Positions 44,493 through 54,822 of a DNA stretch of 64,000 nucleotides are shown in pieces (position 1 is the first letter of the stretch; each line of letters starts with the position of its first letter). The stretch spans positions 62,001-126,000 of the forward strand of contig NZ_WBVS01000007.1 of NCBI RefSeq assembly GCF_009193305.1, read 5' to 3'. Source of the stretch: Bifidobacterium cebidarum (GTDB lineage Bacteria > Actinomycetota > Actinomycetes > Actinomycetales > Bifidobacteriaceae). The notes beneath the pieces are model-generated. The model was not told the DNA's origin. It searched no databases and saw nothing but the letters and a program-made list of their open reading frames with translations. The position numbers were made by a program, and so were the translations under genes.

Positions 44493-47222
44493 TTACTTGT
44501 AGTCACCAGCTTCGGAGGCCAGAGTCCATTCTTGGTCGAAGGCGAAGTGATCGGTTACTTCAGCCGGCTTCTTGAGCTGGTACTTGTCAATCGCCGTGCT
44601 GCCATCATCGTCCCATGTGGAATCCATGAGCAACCATTCGCCGTTGATGTGCACGTAGTTCCATGCGTGAGGAACACTCGTACCGGACACGGAACCGACC
44701 ACCACACGCGAATCCAAACCTGCGGCCTTGGCCAGAGCCTGATATGCGTAGGCGTACGACAGGCACACGCCCTTGCCGCTGACCATGCCATACACGCTCC
44801 ATGCATCCGGATACTGCTTCATGGCACTATCGCTTTCGAACGCATTACTGCTGTTGTCTCGGCCACCTACGGCATTGGACGCATCAAAGTCGTATTCCAT
44901 CTTGCCGGCAAGGAATTGGTCGATGGCAATGGCCTTATCGCTGTCGGATCCCTGGAATTGCCCCTTGGCGGAGTTCACCAGATTCTCGACTTCCTGCTGG
45001 CGTTGCTGGTAGTCATCCGGATACTTGACCCACATCACCGTCTTGTTGCCGTTCTTACGAACCGTGTAGTTCACGCGATCGGACACCATGGCAATATACG
45101 GGTTCTGATATGTCACCTCGGCCATTACATCCTGCGTACTGGTCTGGTACTGATCGTTCGCATACTTGGTGATGTCAATCACCTCGTGGCCGTTGAGGAT
45201 GTTGTTGGCCAGGTACTTGCCGAAATCAGTGGATGCGAAGTTGAAGAGCGGGGATTCCTTGGTGTCGGAATCAATCTTCTTCTTGTCGTATCCGGTCCAG
45301 TCCGCCTTACCAACCGAATTGAGTCGGTCAAGCACACCGCCAGCCTTGGGCAGTGCATCGGTGGCGGCCTTGGTGATTTGGCCGAAGGTCTGGGTCAAAT
45401 CACCTTCGTAATACACGCTTCCGGTGTTTTTGATCTTGGTTCCAGGCGCACTGTAAGTGAATTTCCAACCATTCCTGCCGTTGCTGGTCAGATCGCTGAA
45501 TTCGCTGGGCACTGCCACCGTGGCGCCATTCGCCATTTCCACGAACGTGTACACGTAGGCCTGCATATCTTCTTCGGTGGTGTTGCCTTCACCGAAGACG
45601 CCCTTCAAGCCGTAACTCCACTGATTGGTCTGCGCCTGCGTTGCCTGACCGATGGGAATGGTGGGCACCAAACTATTGGCATCGACCGCATGCCAGCGGC
45701 CTTCATGACCGTCCTTATCGACGGCGGTCACCACGATGTACAGTTTGCCCGCCGAATCGGCATCCCACGAACCGCCGGCATCCTGCAGGATTTCAGCACA
45801 GTATTCCTGCGTGGATTTCTGGCACTGCTCGATGGTGTCCTGGCTCTCCACGGCTAGCGACTGGAATGCCATGTTCTGCTTCAGCACACTGGTGCCGAGC
45901 GTATCGTCCTTGTATTCCTTCGGCTTGTCATAGTCGGCGGAAAGGAGTTCGGTCTTGGTACTGGATCCGATTTTCTTGATGGATCGCGTTGCTGGCATGT
46001 AATTTTCGTCGCCATCTTTGCCGATTGCCTTACGTGTGATGTACACGTACACGTTGTACGACTTCGCACCATCGACCTTGTCCCATGAGATGTCGACACC
46101 GCCATCCTTGTTGACAACGGGCGTCACGTTGTTCACCTGCGGCAGACGGGTGATGTCCGTATGTTCCTTGACGCGGAAGAATTGCACGATGGGCTTGGCG
46201 AGTTTCTTGCCGTTCGCGCCCACGTATTGCACGTAGTAATAACCGTCCGACGGCAGGAAACCGCGCTCCTTGCCGATGGAGTCGCCGTGCTGCATATCTT
46301 TCGGCAAATCCATGCTGCCGGACAGGGTGATGGTGCCGGTGCCTTCTTTGTCGTCGAATGGTTCGGTGGCGATCGTCGTTGTGGGCACCGGTACGCCGAA
46401 TGAGGAATCCTGGTAGACGCGCACGCAATCGTCAAGGCTCAAGTCAACACCCGTCATCTGGGCCTCGCCCCACTTGACACTGTCTTTGATCTTGACCGGA
46501 TCCTTCATGATGAGTTCGAACTCATAATAGGTATCCACGGCAATGGGGTCTTTGAACTGGTATTTGTCGCTCGGCATGCCGGCATAGGCCTGCTCTTTGG
46601 TGGGCATGGTGGAGTCGGCCATGATGCCGTCGATGGCACCGTCCGCTTTCATCATGTAATAGCCGCCAATGCTCACGGCACCGAACACCAGTGCCAGTAC
46701 CGCCACGATGGCTATGAGAATGATCCACCATTTTGGCTTGCGCTTCTGGCCTTTGACCTTGGGCTGCTTGCCTCGTTTGGCCTTGTGCGATGTGTTTTGA
46801 CCATTGGGCTGCGGCTGACCTGGGTAAATCTGCTGCTGGTTCTGCGGTTGATAGGGCTGCTGTACAGGGTAGCCAGGCTGTTGTGCCGATGCCGCTGGTT
46901 GATAAGGCTGGTTGGATTGCGGATACGGCTGGGCGTATTGCGGCTGGAACTGTGGCTGGCCTTGTGCGTATTGGGGCTGCTGGGGGTATTGGCCAGGCTG
47001 CGGCCATTGCCCTTGCGGCTGGGCGTATTGGCCCGGCTGATACTGCGGTTGCACAGACTGAGGCGACTGCTGACCATACTGGTTGTATTGACCGTACTGA
47101 CCGTATTGGCCTTGTGACGGCCATGGGCTCGCACCAGTGTTCTGCCCGTTTCCCTGCTGCCATTGCTCTGATTGCGGCTGGGCATGTTGGTTATTGTCGT
47201 TGCCTGGCTGCTGCGATTCCAC
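44493..47222 (-). CDS. transglutaminase-like membrane protein with Gln/Pro-rich N-terminus
   Basis: A 909-aa protein. Residues 1-145 are extremely Gln/Pro/Tyr/Gly-rich (repeated QYGQYGQY, QPQYAQ words) and cytoplasmic. A basic patch and one helix (about 164-190, WWIILIAIVAVLALVFGAVS) put the rest outside. A fibronectin-like region lies near 355-500. The C-terminal transglutaminase-core domain has the full triad: Cys820 (GKGVCLSYA), His852 (VPHAWNYV) and Asp867 (LLMDSTWDD). Bacterial members act as proteases or cross-linkers of envelope proteins. Function here is unproven. Confidence 0.85.
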   Translation of the reverse strand: MESQQPGNDNNQHAQPQSEQWQQGNGQNTGASPWPSQGQYGQYGQYNQYGQQSPQSVQPQYQPGQYAQPQGQWPQPGQYPQQPQYAQGQPQFQPQYAQPYPQSNQPYQPAASAQQPGYPVQQPYQPQNQQQIYPGQPQPNGQNTSHKAKRGKQPKVKGQKRKPKWWIILIAIVAVLALVFGAVSIGGYYMMKADGAIDGIMADSTMPTKEQAYAGMPSDKYQFKDPIAVDTYYEFELIMKDPVKIKDSVKWGEAQMTGVDLSLDDCVRVYQDSSFGVPVPTTTIATEPFDDKEGTGTITLSGSMDLPKDMQHGDSIGKERGFLPSDGYYYVQYVGANGKKLAKPIVQFFRVKEHTDITRLPQVNNVTPVVNKDGGVDISWDKVDGAKSYNVYVYITRKAIGKDGDENYMPATRSIKKIGSSTKTELLSADYDKPKEYKDDTLGTSVLKQNMAFQSLAVESQDTIEQCQKSTQEYCAEILQDAGGSWDADSAGKLYIVVTAVDKDGHEGRWHAVDANSLVPTIPIGQATQAQTNQWSYGLKGVFGEGNTTEEDMQAYVYTFVEMANGATVAVPSEFSDLTSNGRNGWKFTYSAPGTKIKNTGSVYYEGDLTQTFGQITKAATDALPKAGGVLDRLNSVGKADWTGYDKKKIDSDTKESPLFNFASTDFGKYLANNILNGHEVIDITKYANDQYQTSTQDVMAEVTYQNPYIAMVSDRVNYTVRKNGNKTVMWVKYPDDYQQRQQEVENLVNSAKGQFQGSDSDKAIAIDQFLAGKMEYDFDASNAVGGRDNSSNAFESDSAMKQYPDAWSVYGMVSGKGVCLSYAYAYQALAKAAGLDSRVVVGSVSGTSVPHAWNYVHINGEWLLMDSTWDDDGSTAIDKYQLKKPAEVTDHFAFDQEWTLASEAGDYK

Positions 47223-47433
47223 GATGACTCGCCCTTCTCATCACTCCGAAACCATACGTTCGGAGACCCCTTCATTGGCATCCGCAACGTGACTCATCTC
47301 ACGTTTGAACATGAGCTTAGCACTGATGGACTGGACTCAACACCCCCTACCAGCTGCGAGCGCATGCTCCGTGGCATCACATCCTTGATGGCACCACGGC
47401 GCGGGCAATGCCATGGACAGCAAACGCAGTTGG

Positions 47434-49524
47434 CTAGCCAATCGTATTGCCGTAGACCTGTGCCTGCAGATCCTTGCGCGCGGTTTCCATTCGGGTGATC
47501 TGACCGAGGAGCGCGATCTTCTCCTCACCATCCGGCAATTGTGCCATACGGCGTTTGGCCAAGCCGATCTGACGCATGAAACCCATATCCAACAACCTGG
47601 TGAGCAGTTCGGAGGCATACCGCTGCTCTTCCTTGGTGGCGGGACGTAACTGCACAGCAGCTGCATTGCCCGGAACAATAGGCTGTGGAGGTTGCGCCCC
47701 GTTGCCGGTATCGTCTCCCGGCAACGGCAACGGCATAACGGCAAGCTCGTTAATGACCTGATTGAGCATAGGCCCGCCGGCCTTGGTGAGGTTATGCATC
47801 CACAGGCCTTGCGGCGTATCATCGTTCGGCAATCCACCAGCCGCAGCGATTGCCTGGAACAACGTGCGGAACACTGGGCTCATGAAATGGTCAAGCGTCA
47901 ACTGACTGAACATCGTACGATCAATGGCACGCGGCACCTGTATCAATGTGGCCATGAACTGCTGCTCGGCGATGAATACGGCATCGTCGATTTTGAAGTA
48001 CGCCTGTTCCTTGGCGTCCTGGCGTTCCAACGCTTTGCGCGCAGCCGGGTTGTCGTATGGATTGGTGCCTGGCTCCACACGCGGCGATTCATTCTGGAAG
48101 CGACGTTTAGCGGCGTATGCATCTTCATCACGCACATGCAACTGACGGCGTGCGCTCATCACTTCGCGGCGCATCACCTCCAAATCCACGCCGATGCGCC
48201 CTGCCGCCTTACGCGCGTAGGCATCCCACAGGGAGCGGTCTCGAATTTGCGCCACGAGCGGTGCCACGGCTTTCATGGCCCCCACCTGGCCTGGTGTGTA
48301 GGTCAGGTCGAAACGCGCGATGGCGGTATCAATGACAAAATCATAAAGTGGCTTGGCATGGGCGATCAACGATCGTACCGCCTCATTACCTCGCTCGATT
48401 CTCAAGTCACAGGGGTCGAGATTGTTCTCCGCCACGGCTACGAAGGTCTGGGAGAGGAAGGCCGAATCCAGCCCGAACGCATGCAACGCGGCTTTCTGAC
48501 CGGCCGCATCACCGTCAAACGTGAACACGATGCGCGAGCTCAACGGCTGATCCTTGACCTTAAGCGGGCCGACCAATTGCACAGCCCCCAGCGAATCGTC
48601 GGCGATAAGCCTGCGTACGATTTTCGCATGCTCGGCACCGAATGCGGTGCCGCAGGTGGCGATGGCGGTATCGATGCCGGCCAAATGCATGGCCATCACA
48701 TCGGTATAACCTTCGACGATCACCACTTGACGTTTCTTAACAATGGCGGACTTGGCCAAATCGATGCCATAGAGCACTTGGGTCTTGCGATAGAGCTGCG
48801 TATCCGGCGTATTGATGTATTTCGCCGCAATCTGATCGTCCTCATACAGCTTGCGAGCGCCAAAGCCAAGCGTGCGACCGGTCGAATCGCGGATGGGCCA
48901 AGTCACACGGCCACGGAAATAATCGTAGATGCCGCGCTGGCCTTGACGGGCCAAGCCGGCGTCAAGAATCTCCTGTTGCGTAAAGCCTTTGGACGCCAGA
49001 TGGCGTACGAGATTATCCCAACCCTGTGGTGCGTATCCACAGCCGAAGCGTTCGCAGTCGGCTTGCGAGAAGTTGCGGCCTCCCAGCAGTTTGCGCGCGG
49101 GCAGTGCTTCCTGGGTCAGAATCTGCGAAACGAAGAATCGCTGCGCTTCCTCACAGGCCTCCAGCAGCCGCGTACGCTTGGAGCCCGTACCGTCCGGACG
49201 ACCTGCACCATTGCCGCTGTTCTCGTAATGCAGTTCGATGTGGTACTTGTCCGCAAGCAGCTCCACGGCCTCGCGGAAGTCGATGTTCTCCGACTGCTCC
49301 ACGTATTTGAACACGTCGCCGCCCAGACCACAACCGAAGCAATGCCAGACGCCGAGCGACGGACGCACGTTGAAGCTGCCGGTTTTCTCGTCATGGAAGG
49401 GGCACAGGCCCACATAGGTACCGGTGCCGGAAGGCTTTAACGTTACGGTCGCGGATACGATGTCATACAGGTCCGCGGCAGCGCGCACCTTCTCAACGTC
49501 TTCTTTCTTAATCATCCCGACCAT
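47434..49524 (-). CDS. dnaG: DNA primase
   Basis: Synthesises RNA primers for replication. The 696-aa protein has the N-terminal zinc finger (LCPFHDEKTGSF, then HCFGCGLGGD), the catalytic core with TOPRIM motif VVIVEGYTDVMAMH and the acidic FTFDGDAAGQKAA. The C-terminal helicase-interaction region (about 500-696) follows. The start may be the ATG three codons later (MIKKEDV). It is in line after alr and dgt. Confidence 0.96.
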   Translation of the reverse strand: MVGMIKKEDVEKVRAAADLYDIVSATVTLKPSGTGTYVGLCPFHDEKTGSFNVRPSLGVWHCFGCGLGGDVFKYVEQSENIDFREAVELLADKYHIELHYENSGNGAGRPDGTGSKRTRLLEACEEAQRFFVSQILTQEALPARKLLGGRNFSQADCERFGCGYAPQGWDNLVRHLASKGFTQQEILDAGLARQGQRGIYDYFRGRVTWPIRDSTGRTLGFGARKLYEDDQIAAKYINTPDTQLYRKTQVLYGIDLAKSAIVKKRQVVIVEGYTDVMAMHLAGIDTAIATCGTAFGAEHAKIVRRLIADDSLGAVQLVGPLKVKDQPLSSRIVFTFDGDAAGQKAALHAFGLDSAFLSQTFVAVAENNLDPCDLRIERGNEAVRSLIAHAKPLYDFVIDTAIARFDLTYTPGQVGAMKAVAPLVAQIRDRSLWDAYARKAAGRIGVDLEVMRREVMSARRQLHVRDEDAYAAKRRFQNESPRVEPGTNPYDNPAARKALERQDAKEQAYFKIDDAVFIAEQQFMATLIQVPRAIDRTMFSQLTLDHFMSPVFRTLFQAIAAAGGLPNDDTPQGLWMHNLTKAGGPMLNQVINELAVMPLPLPGDDTGNGAQPPQPIVPGNAAAVQLRPATKEEQRYASELLTRLLDMGFMRQIGLAKRRMAQLPDGEEKIALLGQITRMETARKDLQAQVYGNTIG

Positions 49525-49603
49525 AGTTCTCTAGACTACCGCCTGATTGCGGACAGGGTAAATTTTTGCCCTCCCCTTTCAGCCCCGGCGAAAAGAACGC
49601 GGC

Positions 49604-50890
49604 TCAGCACAGAATCGAGTGCAATGCCAGTGCGGAGCCATCGGTCAGGGATGCCACCTGATCGATGGCCACGCGCAAGCGCTCATCATCGTTGGTGCAT
49701 TCATTCCAGTCAGCCAGGAATTGGCTTTCCAATGCATCCGAAGGAGCCGGAGAATCAGCCATCAGCACATCAATCAGATCCTCGACGATCTTCAGCTCTT
49801 CCTGATGGAATGGTTCACGTTCACGCGGCGCCATGACGAAGTACACGGCAATGCCCTTGAGCGCCACGATCTCGTAGTTGGTTTCCTCGGGAATCACGAT
49901 GTTGGCGGAGTACCGGGTCAAAGGCCCTTCGCCATAGGTATCTCTGGTGGCGGTTTCCACCGACCAGCAGAACCGCCCGATCAGATCGGACGTGATGTTT
50001 TTCAGCTGTGCCAACGCCTGTCGGGATCCGTTGAAATGCGCGGGGAATACATGCTCACGGCGGAATCTCATGAATGCGGCGAGCAGCTTGTCGGCATCCC
50101 ACTTCGCGCCATACCATGCACGCGTCTGTTCGATGATGTGGTCCAAGATCTGCGGGTCGGCCAGCACGATCGGATCGAACGCCCCGGTGGCGATGGAATC
50201 CTCCACATCATGCACTGAATAGGCGATGTCATCGGAAAGATCCATGATCTGGCATTCCATTGGCTTGGTGGCTTCAGGAGCGTGTTGCTTCAACCAACGG
50301 AATACGGGCTCATCGTCCGGGTAGACGCAGAATTTCTTGGACCGCTCCCCTTTCGGATGCTGGTCGGCTTCCGCCAGCGTCCAGGGGTATTTGACGGCGG
50401 CGTCCAGAGCCGCACGGGTCAGATTCACGCCAGCGGAGCGCCCGTCAGGATGGAACACTTTGGGTTCCAAACGGGTCAAAATACGCAAGGTTTGGGCATT
50501 GCCCTCGAATCCACCGATGTTTTTGGCAATATCGGCAAGCGCACGCTCACCGTTGTGCCCAAATGGCGGATGCCCAAGATCATGAGCGAGACATGCGCAA
50601 TCGACCACATCCGGGTCGCATCCAAGAAGAGCACCGATTTGACGGCCGATCTGGGCTACTTCCAACGTGTGCGTCAAACGGGTTCTGGCGAAATCATCAG
50701 TTCCGGCAATCAGAATCTGACTCTTGGCACCAAGGCGGCGAAGCGCCGAGGAATGGATCAGTCGCGCGCGATCACGTTCAAAAGCCGTGCGCGATTTGGA
50801 TTTCGGTGGCTCGGGGGCCCAGCGCTCCTCATCAAAGGCGCTGTAGCCCTCATTCACCAGTACCGTTTCCCCATCCCTCGTTGTTTCCAT
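49604..50890 (-). CDS. dgt: deoxyguanosinetriphosphate triphosphohydrolase-like protein
   Basis: An HD-domain dNTP triphosphohydrolase of 428 aa. The metal motif is plain: RTRLTHTLEVAQIGR, then CLAHDLGHPPFGHNGE, and the distal Asp in IMDLSDDIAYSVHD. It hydrolyses dNTPs to nucleoside and tripolyphosphate, tuning pools. The Dgt type 2 subfamily is suggested by length. It lies between alr (23-bp gap) and dnaG on the same strand. Confidence 0.92.
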   Translation of the reverse strand: METTRDGETVLVNEGYSAFDEERWAPEPPKSKSRTAFERDRARLIHSSALRRLGAKSQILIAGTDDFARTRLTHTLEVAQIGRQIGALLGCDPDVVDCACLAHDLGHPPFGHNGERALADIAKNIGGFEGNAQTLRILTRLEPKVFHPDGRSAGVNLTRAALDAAVKYPWTLAEADQHPKGERSKKFCVYPDDEPVFRWLKQHAPEATKPMECQIMDLSDDIAYSVHDVEDSIATGAFDPIVLADPQILDHIIEQTRAWYGAKWDADKLLAAFMRFRREHVFPAHFNGSRQALAQLKNITSDLIGRFCWSVETATRDTYGEGPLTRYSANIVIPEETNYEIVALKGIAVYFVMAPREREPFHQEELKIVEDLIDVLMADSPAPSDALESQFLADWNECTNDDERLRVAIDQVASLTDGSALALHSILC

Positions 50891-50913
50891 AGCTTCATGG
50901 TACGAAATATGAT

Positions 50914-52272
50914 TTACAACAGCGTCGAGGCATCGAGCTTAGCCAGATCCTCCGGCGGCAGCACTTCGGCGGCGTGCTCGTAAAGGCGCGGAATGCGGTT
51001 CCTCAGGCAGGTGAAAATCTCGTAGCTGATGGTGTCGGCGGCACGAGCCCAATCATCGGCGGTCGGCTCGGCGAAGTCCTCGCCGCGACCGGGGCCGAAC
51101 AGCTCCACCGTGTCGCCCTCGTGCACGCCGAGCTCGGCTGCCGAACCGTGCAGGTCCACGATGAACTGGTCCATGCACACACGGCCGCACACGCGCAGCA
51201 AACGCGGACCTTGTGTGGTCATGATGCGCACCGGGCCGCCTTCCTTCTCCACGTGCTTGGCGCCTTGCATATCGAAGCCGGAAGCGGAGCGGTGAATGCC
51301 GTCCGCGTAGCCGAGCGGCACAATGGCGGTGGATGTGTTGTCCGGAGTCAGATAGGTGCGGCCGTAGGAGATGCCGTGGCCGGCCTCCACATCCTTTACC
51401 GTGCCGAGCTGGGCCTGCAGGCGCATGGCCGGGGTCAGATGCCAGTCGCGTGGGGTGCCCATGGCCGGGTCAGGCTCGTAACCGTACAGGCCGATACCCG
51501 GGCGGGTCAGCTCGAAATGAATCTCCGGCCGATCCAGCGTGGCCGCGGTGTTGGCCAGATGGCGAATCCGAGGCGGAATGCCAGCGGCTTCCATACGGCG
51601 AGTGAAGTCCTTGAACGTTTCGATCTGACGGTCGGTGGAGGCCACGAATTCCGGCACATCCGGAGAATCGGCCACAGCCAAATGGCTCCACTGGCCGATA
51701 ATTTCGATCACGCCTTCGTGCGCGAGCGGCACCAGTTTGGCGAGCGCCGCACCAAAACCAGCCGGGGTAAAACCATTGCGGCCAAATCCGGAGTCAACCT
51801 TCACATGCACGCGAGCCGGCTTGCCGAGCTTGCGCGCGGCTGCGGCCACGGCATCGATACCGGGCAGCGAGCCAACGGACACATCGATATCGGCGGCAAT
51901 CAGCTCGTCGAACGGAACTTCGGTGCCGTTGTACACCCAAGTCAGAATATGGCAGCGGTCGGGGCCGATGCCGAGCTTGCGCAGCAGCAACGCCTCATGC
52001 GATTGCGCGGTGCCGAGCCAGGTGGCGCCACCTGCCAAAGCGGCCAAAGCGGCCGGCAACAGACCGTGGCCGTATGCGTCGGCCTTTACCACGCCCATCA
52101 CGGCAGTGCCTGAGTTCGGGCCGCCCACCACGGAGACCAAGTGGGCCATATTGTCCCGCAAGGCCTTCAGATCCACGATGGCCTGTGCGGGGTATTGGCG
52201 ACGGGCGGCCGCATAGTTGGCCTTGCCCTGCTCGCCGGAAAAATCAATGTCAGGTGCTGCATTCATGCTCAT
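50914..52272 (-). CDS. alr: alanine racemase
   Basis: Interconverts L- and D-alanine for peptidoglycan. The 452-aa PLP protein has Lys63 in VVKADAYGHG, HVKVDSGFGRNG, RPGIGLYGYEP, the catalytic Tyr in HGISYGRTYL, and RVCMDQFIVDL. The N-terminal extension of about 25 residues and a C-terminal stretch of about 60 residues exceed the usual 370-400 aa. Upstream is a 281-bp gap shared with the divergent APC permease gene. Confidence 0.95.
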   Translation of the reverse strand: MSMNAAPDIDFSGEQGKANYAAARRQYPAQAIVDLKALRDNMAHLVSVVGGPNSGTAVMGVVKADAYGHGLLPAALAALAGGATWLGTAQSHEALLLRKLGIGPDRCHILTWVYNGTEVPFDELIAADIDVSVGSLPGIDAVAAAARKLGKPARVHVKVDSGFGRNGFTPAGFGAALAKLVPLAHEGVIEIIGQWSHLAVADSPDVPEFVASTDRQIETFKDFTRRMEAAGIPPRIRHLANTAATLDRPEIHFELTRPGIGLYGYEPDPAMGTPRDWHLTPAMRLQAQLGTVKDVEAGHGISYGRTYLTPDNTSTAIVPLGYADGIHRSASGFDMQGAKHVEKEGGPVRIMTTQGPRLLRVCGRVCMDQFIVDLHGSAAELGVHEGDTVELFGPGRGEDFAEPTADDWARAADTISYEIFTCLRNRIPRLYEHAAEVLPPEDLAKLDASTLL

Positions 52273-52553
52273 GAGTCCCTATTCTTGCGCGACAATATGA
52301 CGTGCGGGCGTTGAAACCACGTTTCATCAAACTTTGAACGAAAAGTAACCCAAAAGTTACACATGAGGGACCGTTATCACGAACGCGTAACACTATTGTC
52401 CGCGCGGACGGCGTACACTGTGCAAACTATACGGTTCTCCGCATGATTCACAACAATTACGCGAACCGTTGTTGATTCCCGGCGTTGAGGCGTGCCGGGA
52501 TCCCGGAAATCCGTCCGGTTTAGCCCCATAAACCAAGTTCATGAGAGAAGAAC

Positions 52554-54008
52554 ATGGATCTCTTCCGAAAGAAAAGCGTGGATCAGCTTGTATCTGAATC
52601 CACCCCTCTAAAGCGCACCATGCACACGTTCGATCTGACGATGCTCGGCATCGGCGCGATCATCGGTACCGGTATCTTCGTGCTTACCGGCAAGGGTGCG
52701 CTTACCGCCGGCCCGGCACTGTCCGTCTCGTTCCTGCTCGCCGCCATCTGCTGTGGTTTCGCAGGCCTGTGCTACGCCGAATTCGCTTCCATGGCACCGG
52801 TTTCCGGTTCCGCCTATTCCTACGCCTATCTGGCATTCGGTGAGTTGATTGCCTTCATCATCGGCTGGGACCTTATTCTGGAGTACGCGCTGCAGGCGGC
52901 CACCGTGTCCGCCGGCTGGTCAGGCTATTTCAACAAACTGCTCGAGGGCTTCGGCCTGCATCTGCCGGTTGAATTGACCGCCGCTTATGGCACGACTCCT
53001 GGCGTCACCACCTATTTCAACCTGCCCGGCTTCGTGATTGTGCTGCTGATCACTTGGGTGCTGTCCATCGGCATCAACCAGACCAAGCGCACCAACGACA
53101 TCATGGTGATGATCAAGCTCATTATCATCGTGCTGTTCATCGTCTGCACGGTGTGGTTCGTGAACCCGGCCAACTGGCATCCGTTCTCCCCGTACGGCAT
53201 CTACACCTTCCAGCCCGGCTCCACGCAACCGTATGGCATTGTGCCGGCCGCCTCCATTGTGTTCTTCAGCTTCATCGGCTTCGACGCCGTCTCCTCCTCC
53301 GCCGAGGAGACCGTGAATCCGAACAAGACACTGCCGAAGGGCATCCTGCTCTCCCTGGCCATCTCCACAGTGCTCTACATCGTGATGACGTTCATCATGA
53401 CCGGCGTGGTGCCATACAAGGAGTTCGCCAACTTCATCGACGCCCCGGTCGCCGGCGTGATCCTGGCCACCGGTCTCAACTGGCTGGCAGTGATTGTGAA
53501 CCTCGGCGCTCTGATCGGTATGACCACGGTGATGCTCGTGCAGCTCTACGGCCAGTCCCGCATCTGCTATGCGATGAGCCGCGACGGTCTGTTCCCGGAG
53601 TTCTTCGGCCATGTGCATGAGAAGTACCGCACCCCGTTCAAGGGCACCTGGTTCTTCGGCATCCTGACCGCCATCGCCGGTGGTTTCATCAACATCAACG
53701 TGCTGTTCGAGCTGGTGAACATCGGTACGCTGTCCGCATTCATCATCGTGTCCGCAGGTATTCTGTGGATGCGCAAGACGCAGCCGGATGCGCATCGCGG
53801 TTTCAAGGCTCCGCTGGTGCCGTTCACTCCGATTGTCTCCATCGTGTTCTGCTTCGTGCTGATCGCGGGCCTGAATTGGGAGACTTGGGTGCGATTCGCC
53901 ATCTGGTTCGGCTTGGGCCTGATTGTGTACTTCGGCTACAGCCGCAAGCGTTCCAAGCTTGAAGCGGCCAAGGCCGAAACCGCTGAGGTCAAGCAGACTG
54001 AAGCCTGA
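52554..54008 (+). CDS. APC-family amino acid permease
   Basis: A 484-aa transporter with 12 predicted helices. The amino acid/polyamine/organocation signature is clear: LGIGAIIGTGIFVLTG in the first helix, FAGLCYAEFASMAPVSGSAY, and FFSFIGFDAVSSSAEE. It resembles the cationic amino acid (CAT/YfnA-like) subgroup. AGAGAAGAAC precedes the ATG. The substrate is not deducible. It ends at a strong terminator. Confidence 0.9.
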   Translation: MDLFRKKSVDQLVSESTPLKRTMHTFDLTMLGIGAIIGTGIFVLTGKGALTAGPALSVSFLLAAICCGFAGLCYAEFASMAPVSGSAYSYAYLAFGELIAFIIGWDLILEYALQAATVSAGWSGYFNKLLEGFGLHLPVELTAAYGTTPGVTTYFNLPGFVIVLLITWVLSIGINQTKRTNDIMVMIKLIIIVLFIVCTVWFVNPANWHPFSPYGIYTFQPGSTQPYGIVPAASIVFFSFIGFDAVSSSAEETVNPNKTLPKGILLSLAISTVLYIVMTFIMTGVVPYKEFANFIDAPVAGVILATGLNWLAVIVNLGALIGMTTVMLVQLYGQSRICYAMSRDGLFPEFFGHVHEKYRTPFKGTWFFGILTAIAGGFININVLFELVNIGTLSAFIIVSAGILWMRKTQPDAHRGFKAPLVPFTPIVSIVFCFVLIAGLNWETWVRFAIWFGLGLIVYFGYSRKRSKLEAAKAETAEVKQTEA

Positions 54009-54025
54009 TCAGGTCGTTGACCATT

Positions 54026-54057
54026 GGAAAGGTCCACTCGATTGAGCGGACCTTTCC
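54026..54057 (+). terminator. intrinsic terminator of the APC permease gene
   Basis: GGAAAGGTCC (54026-54035) pairs perfectly with GGACCTTTCC (54048-54057), and CTC/GAG extends the stem inside one mismatch. Confidence 0.85.
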
Positions 54058-54126
54058 TATACCTGCAACGCCTATAACTTATTCGCTGACAGCTCCCATC
54101 AGCGATGGGGAGCCAGAGGAAAAATC

Positions 54127-54669
54127 TCACCACTCATGACGCTGATAGGCAATACGAGTAGTGTCAGTGGGCCTATCCAACAGCTGGATCAGTCCGCAAC
54201 GGGCGAAACCAACGCTTTCAAACACATGCTGCATGGCTTTGTTATTCGGATGCGTGTCGGCACGCACATTGCCATAATGCTTCAACGCCCAGGCAATGCA
54301 GTCACGGGCAGCATGACGCACCAAACCGGATGAGGCGATACGATGAATAGTCACATAAGCATCGTTATCCAACCAAGCGCCATCGATGGAGGCATAGGTC
54401 GGATCCTCCCCCGGGCACAGCGCAAACTGAGCCAGAATCCTCTCTCGGTCGTCCTTTACATCCACCAGCAGCATCATGCGTTGATTCGCGATGTCGTCGA
54501 TAATCACAGATTCACGCGGGAATTCGGTCCCCCACTGAGTCGGGTTGCCATTGGCTGCCATCAGGGCACGAGCACGAGCATAAATCTTCTGCATCTGCGG
54601 CAAATCATGCATCGTAGCATGGCGAAAACAACGTCCCGTCGTTTTATCCGTGGCGTCCGGCTGAGTCAC
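54127..54669 (-). CDS. GNAT-family N-acetyltransferase
   Basis: A 180-aa acetyl-CoA-dependent acetyltransferase. The fold is read from FRHATMHDLPQMQKIYARAR at the start, a central strand with DNDAYVTIHRIASSGLVRHAARD (acetyl-CoA loop region) and the terminal HPNNKAMQHVFESVGFARCG. It could modify a small molecule or protein; the substrate is unknown. It lies alone between converging terminators. Confidence 0.85.
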   Translation of the reverse strand: MTQPDATDKTTGRCFRHATMHDLPQMQKIYARARALMAANGNPTQWGTEFPRESVIIDDIANQRMMLLVDVKDDRERILAQFALCPGEDPTYASIDGAWLDNDAYVTIHRIASSGLVRHAARDCIAWALKHYGNVRADTHPNNKAMQHVFESVGFARCGLIQLLDRPTDTTRIAYQRHEW

Positions 54670-54771
54670 CTCTTACCTCTTTCCGTGCTCTTTCCCTCGA
54701 CGACAGCGCAATGCCATAACGCAATGCGAAGTATGAACTGACGGTAAACCTACCATGCCACGCGCATAAGA

Positions 54772-54803
54772 AACCCCGCCCACGTCATAGCGTGGACGGG
54801 GTT
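54772..54803 (-). terminator. intrinsic terminator of luxS
   Basis: AACCCCGcCCACG (54772-54784) pairs with CGTGGaCGGGGTT (54791-54803) with one mismatch. On the minus strand TTTCTT follows. Confidence 0.85.
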
Positions 54804-54822
54804 ATCTCAACGCAGCCAGGAA

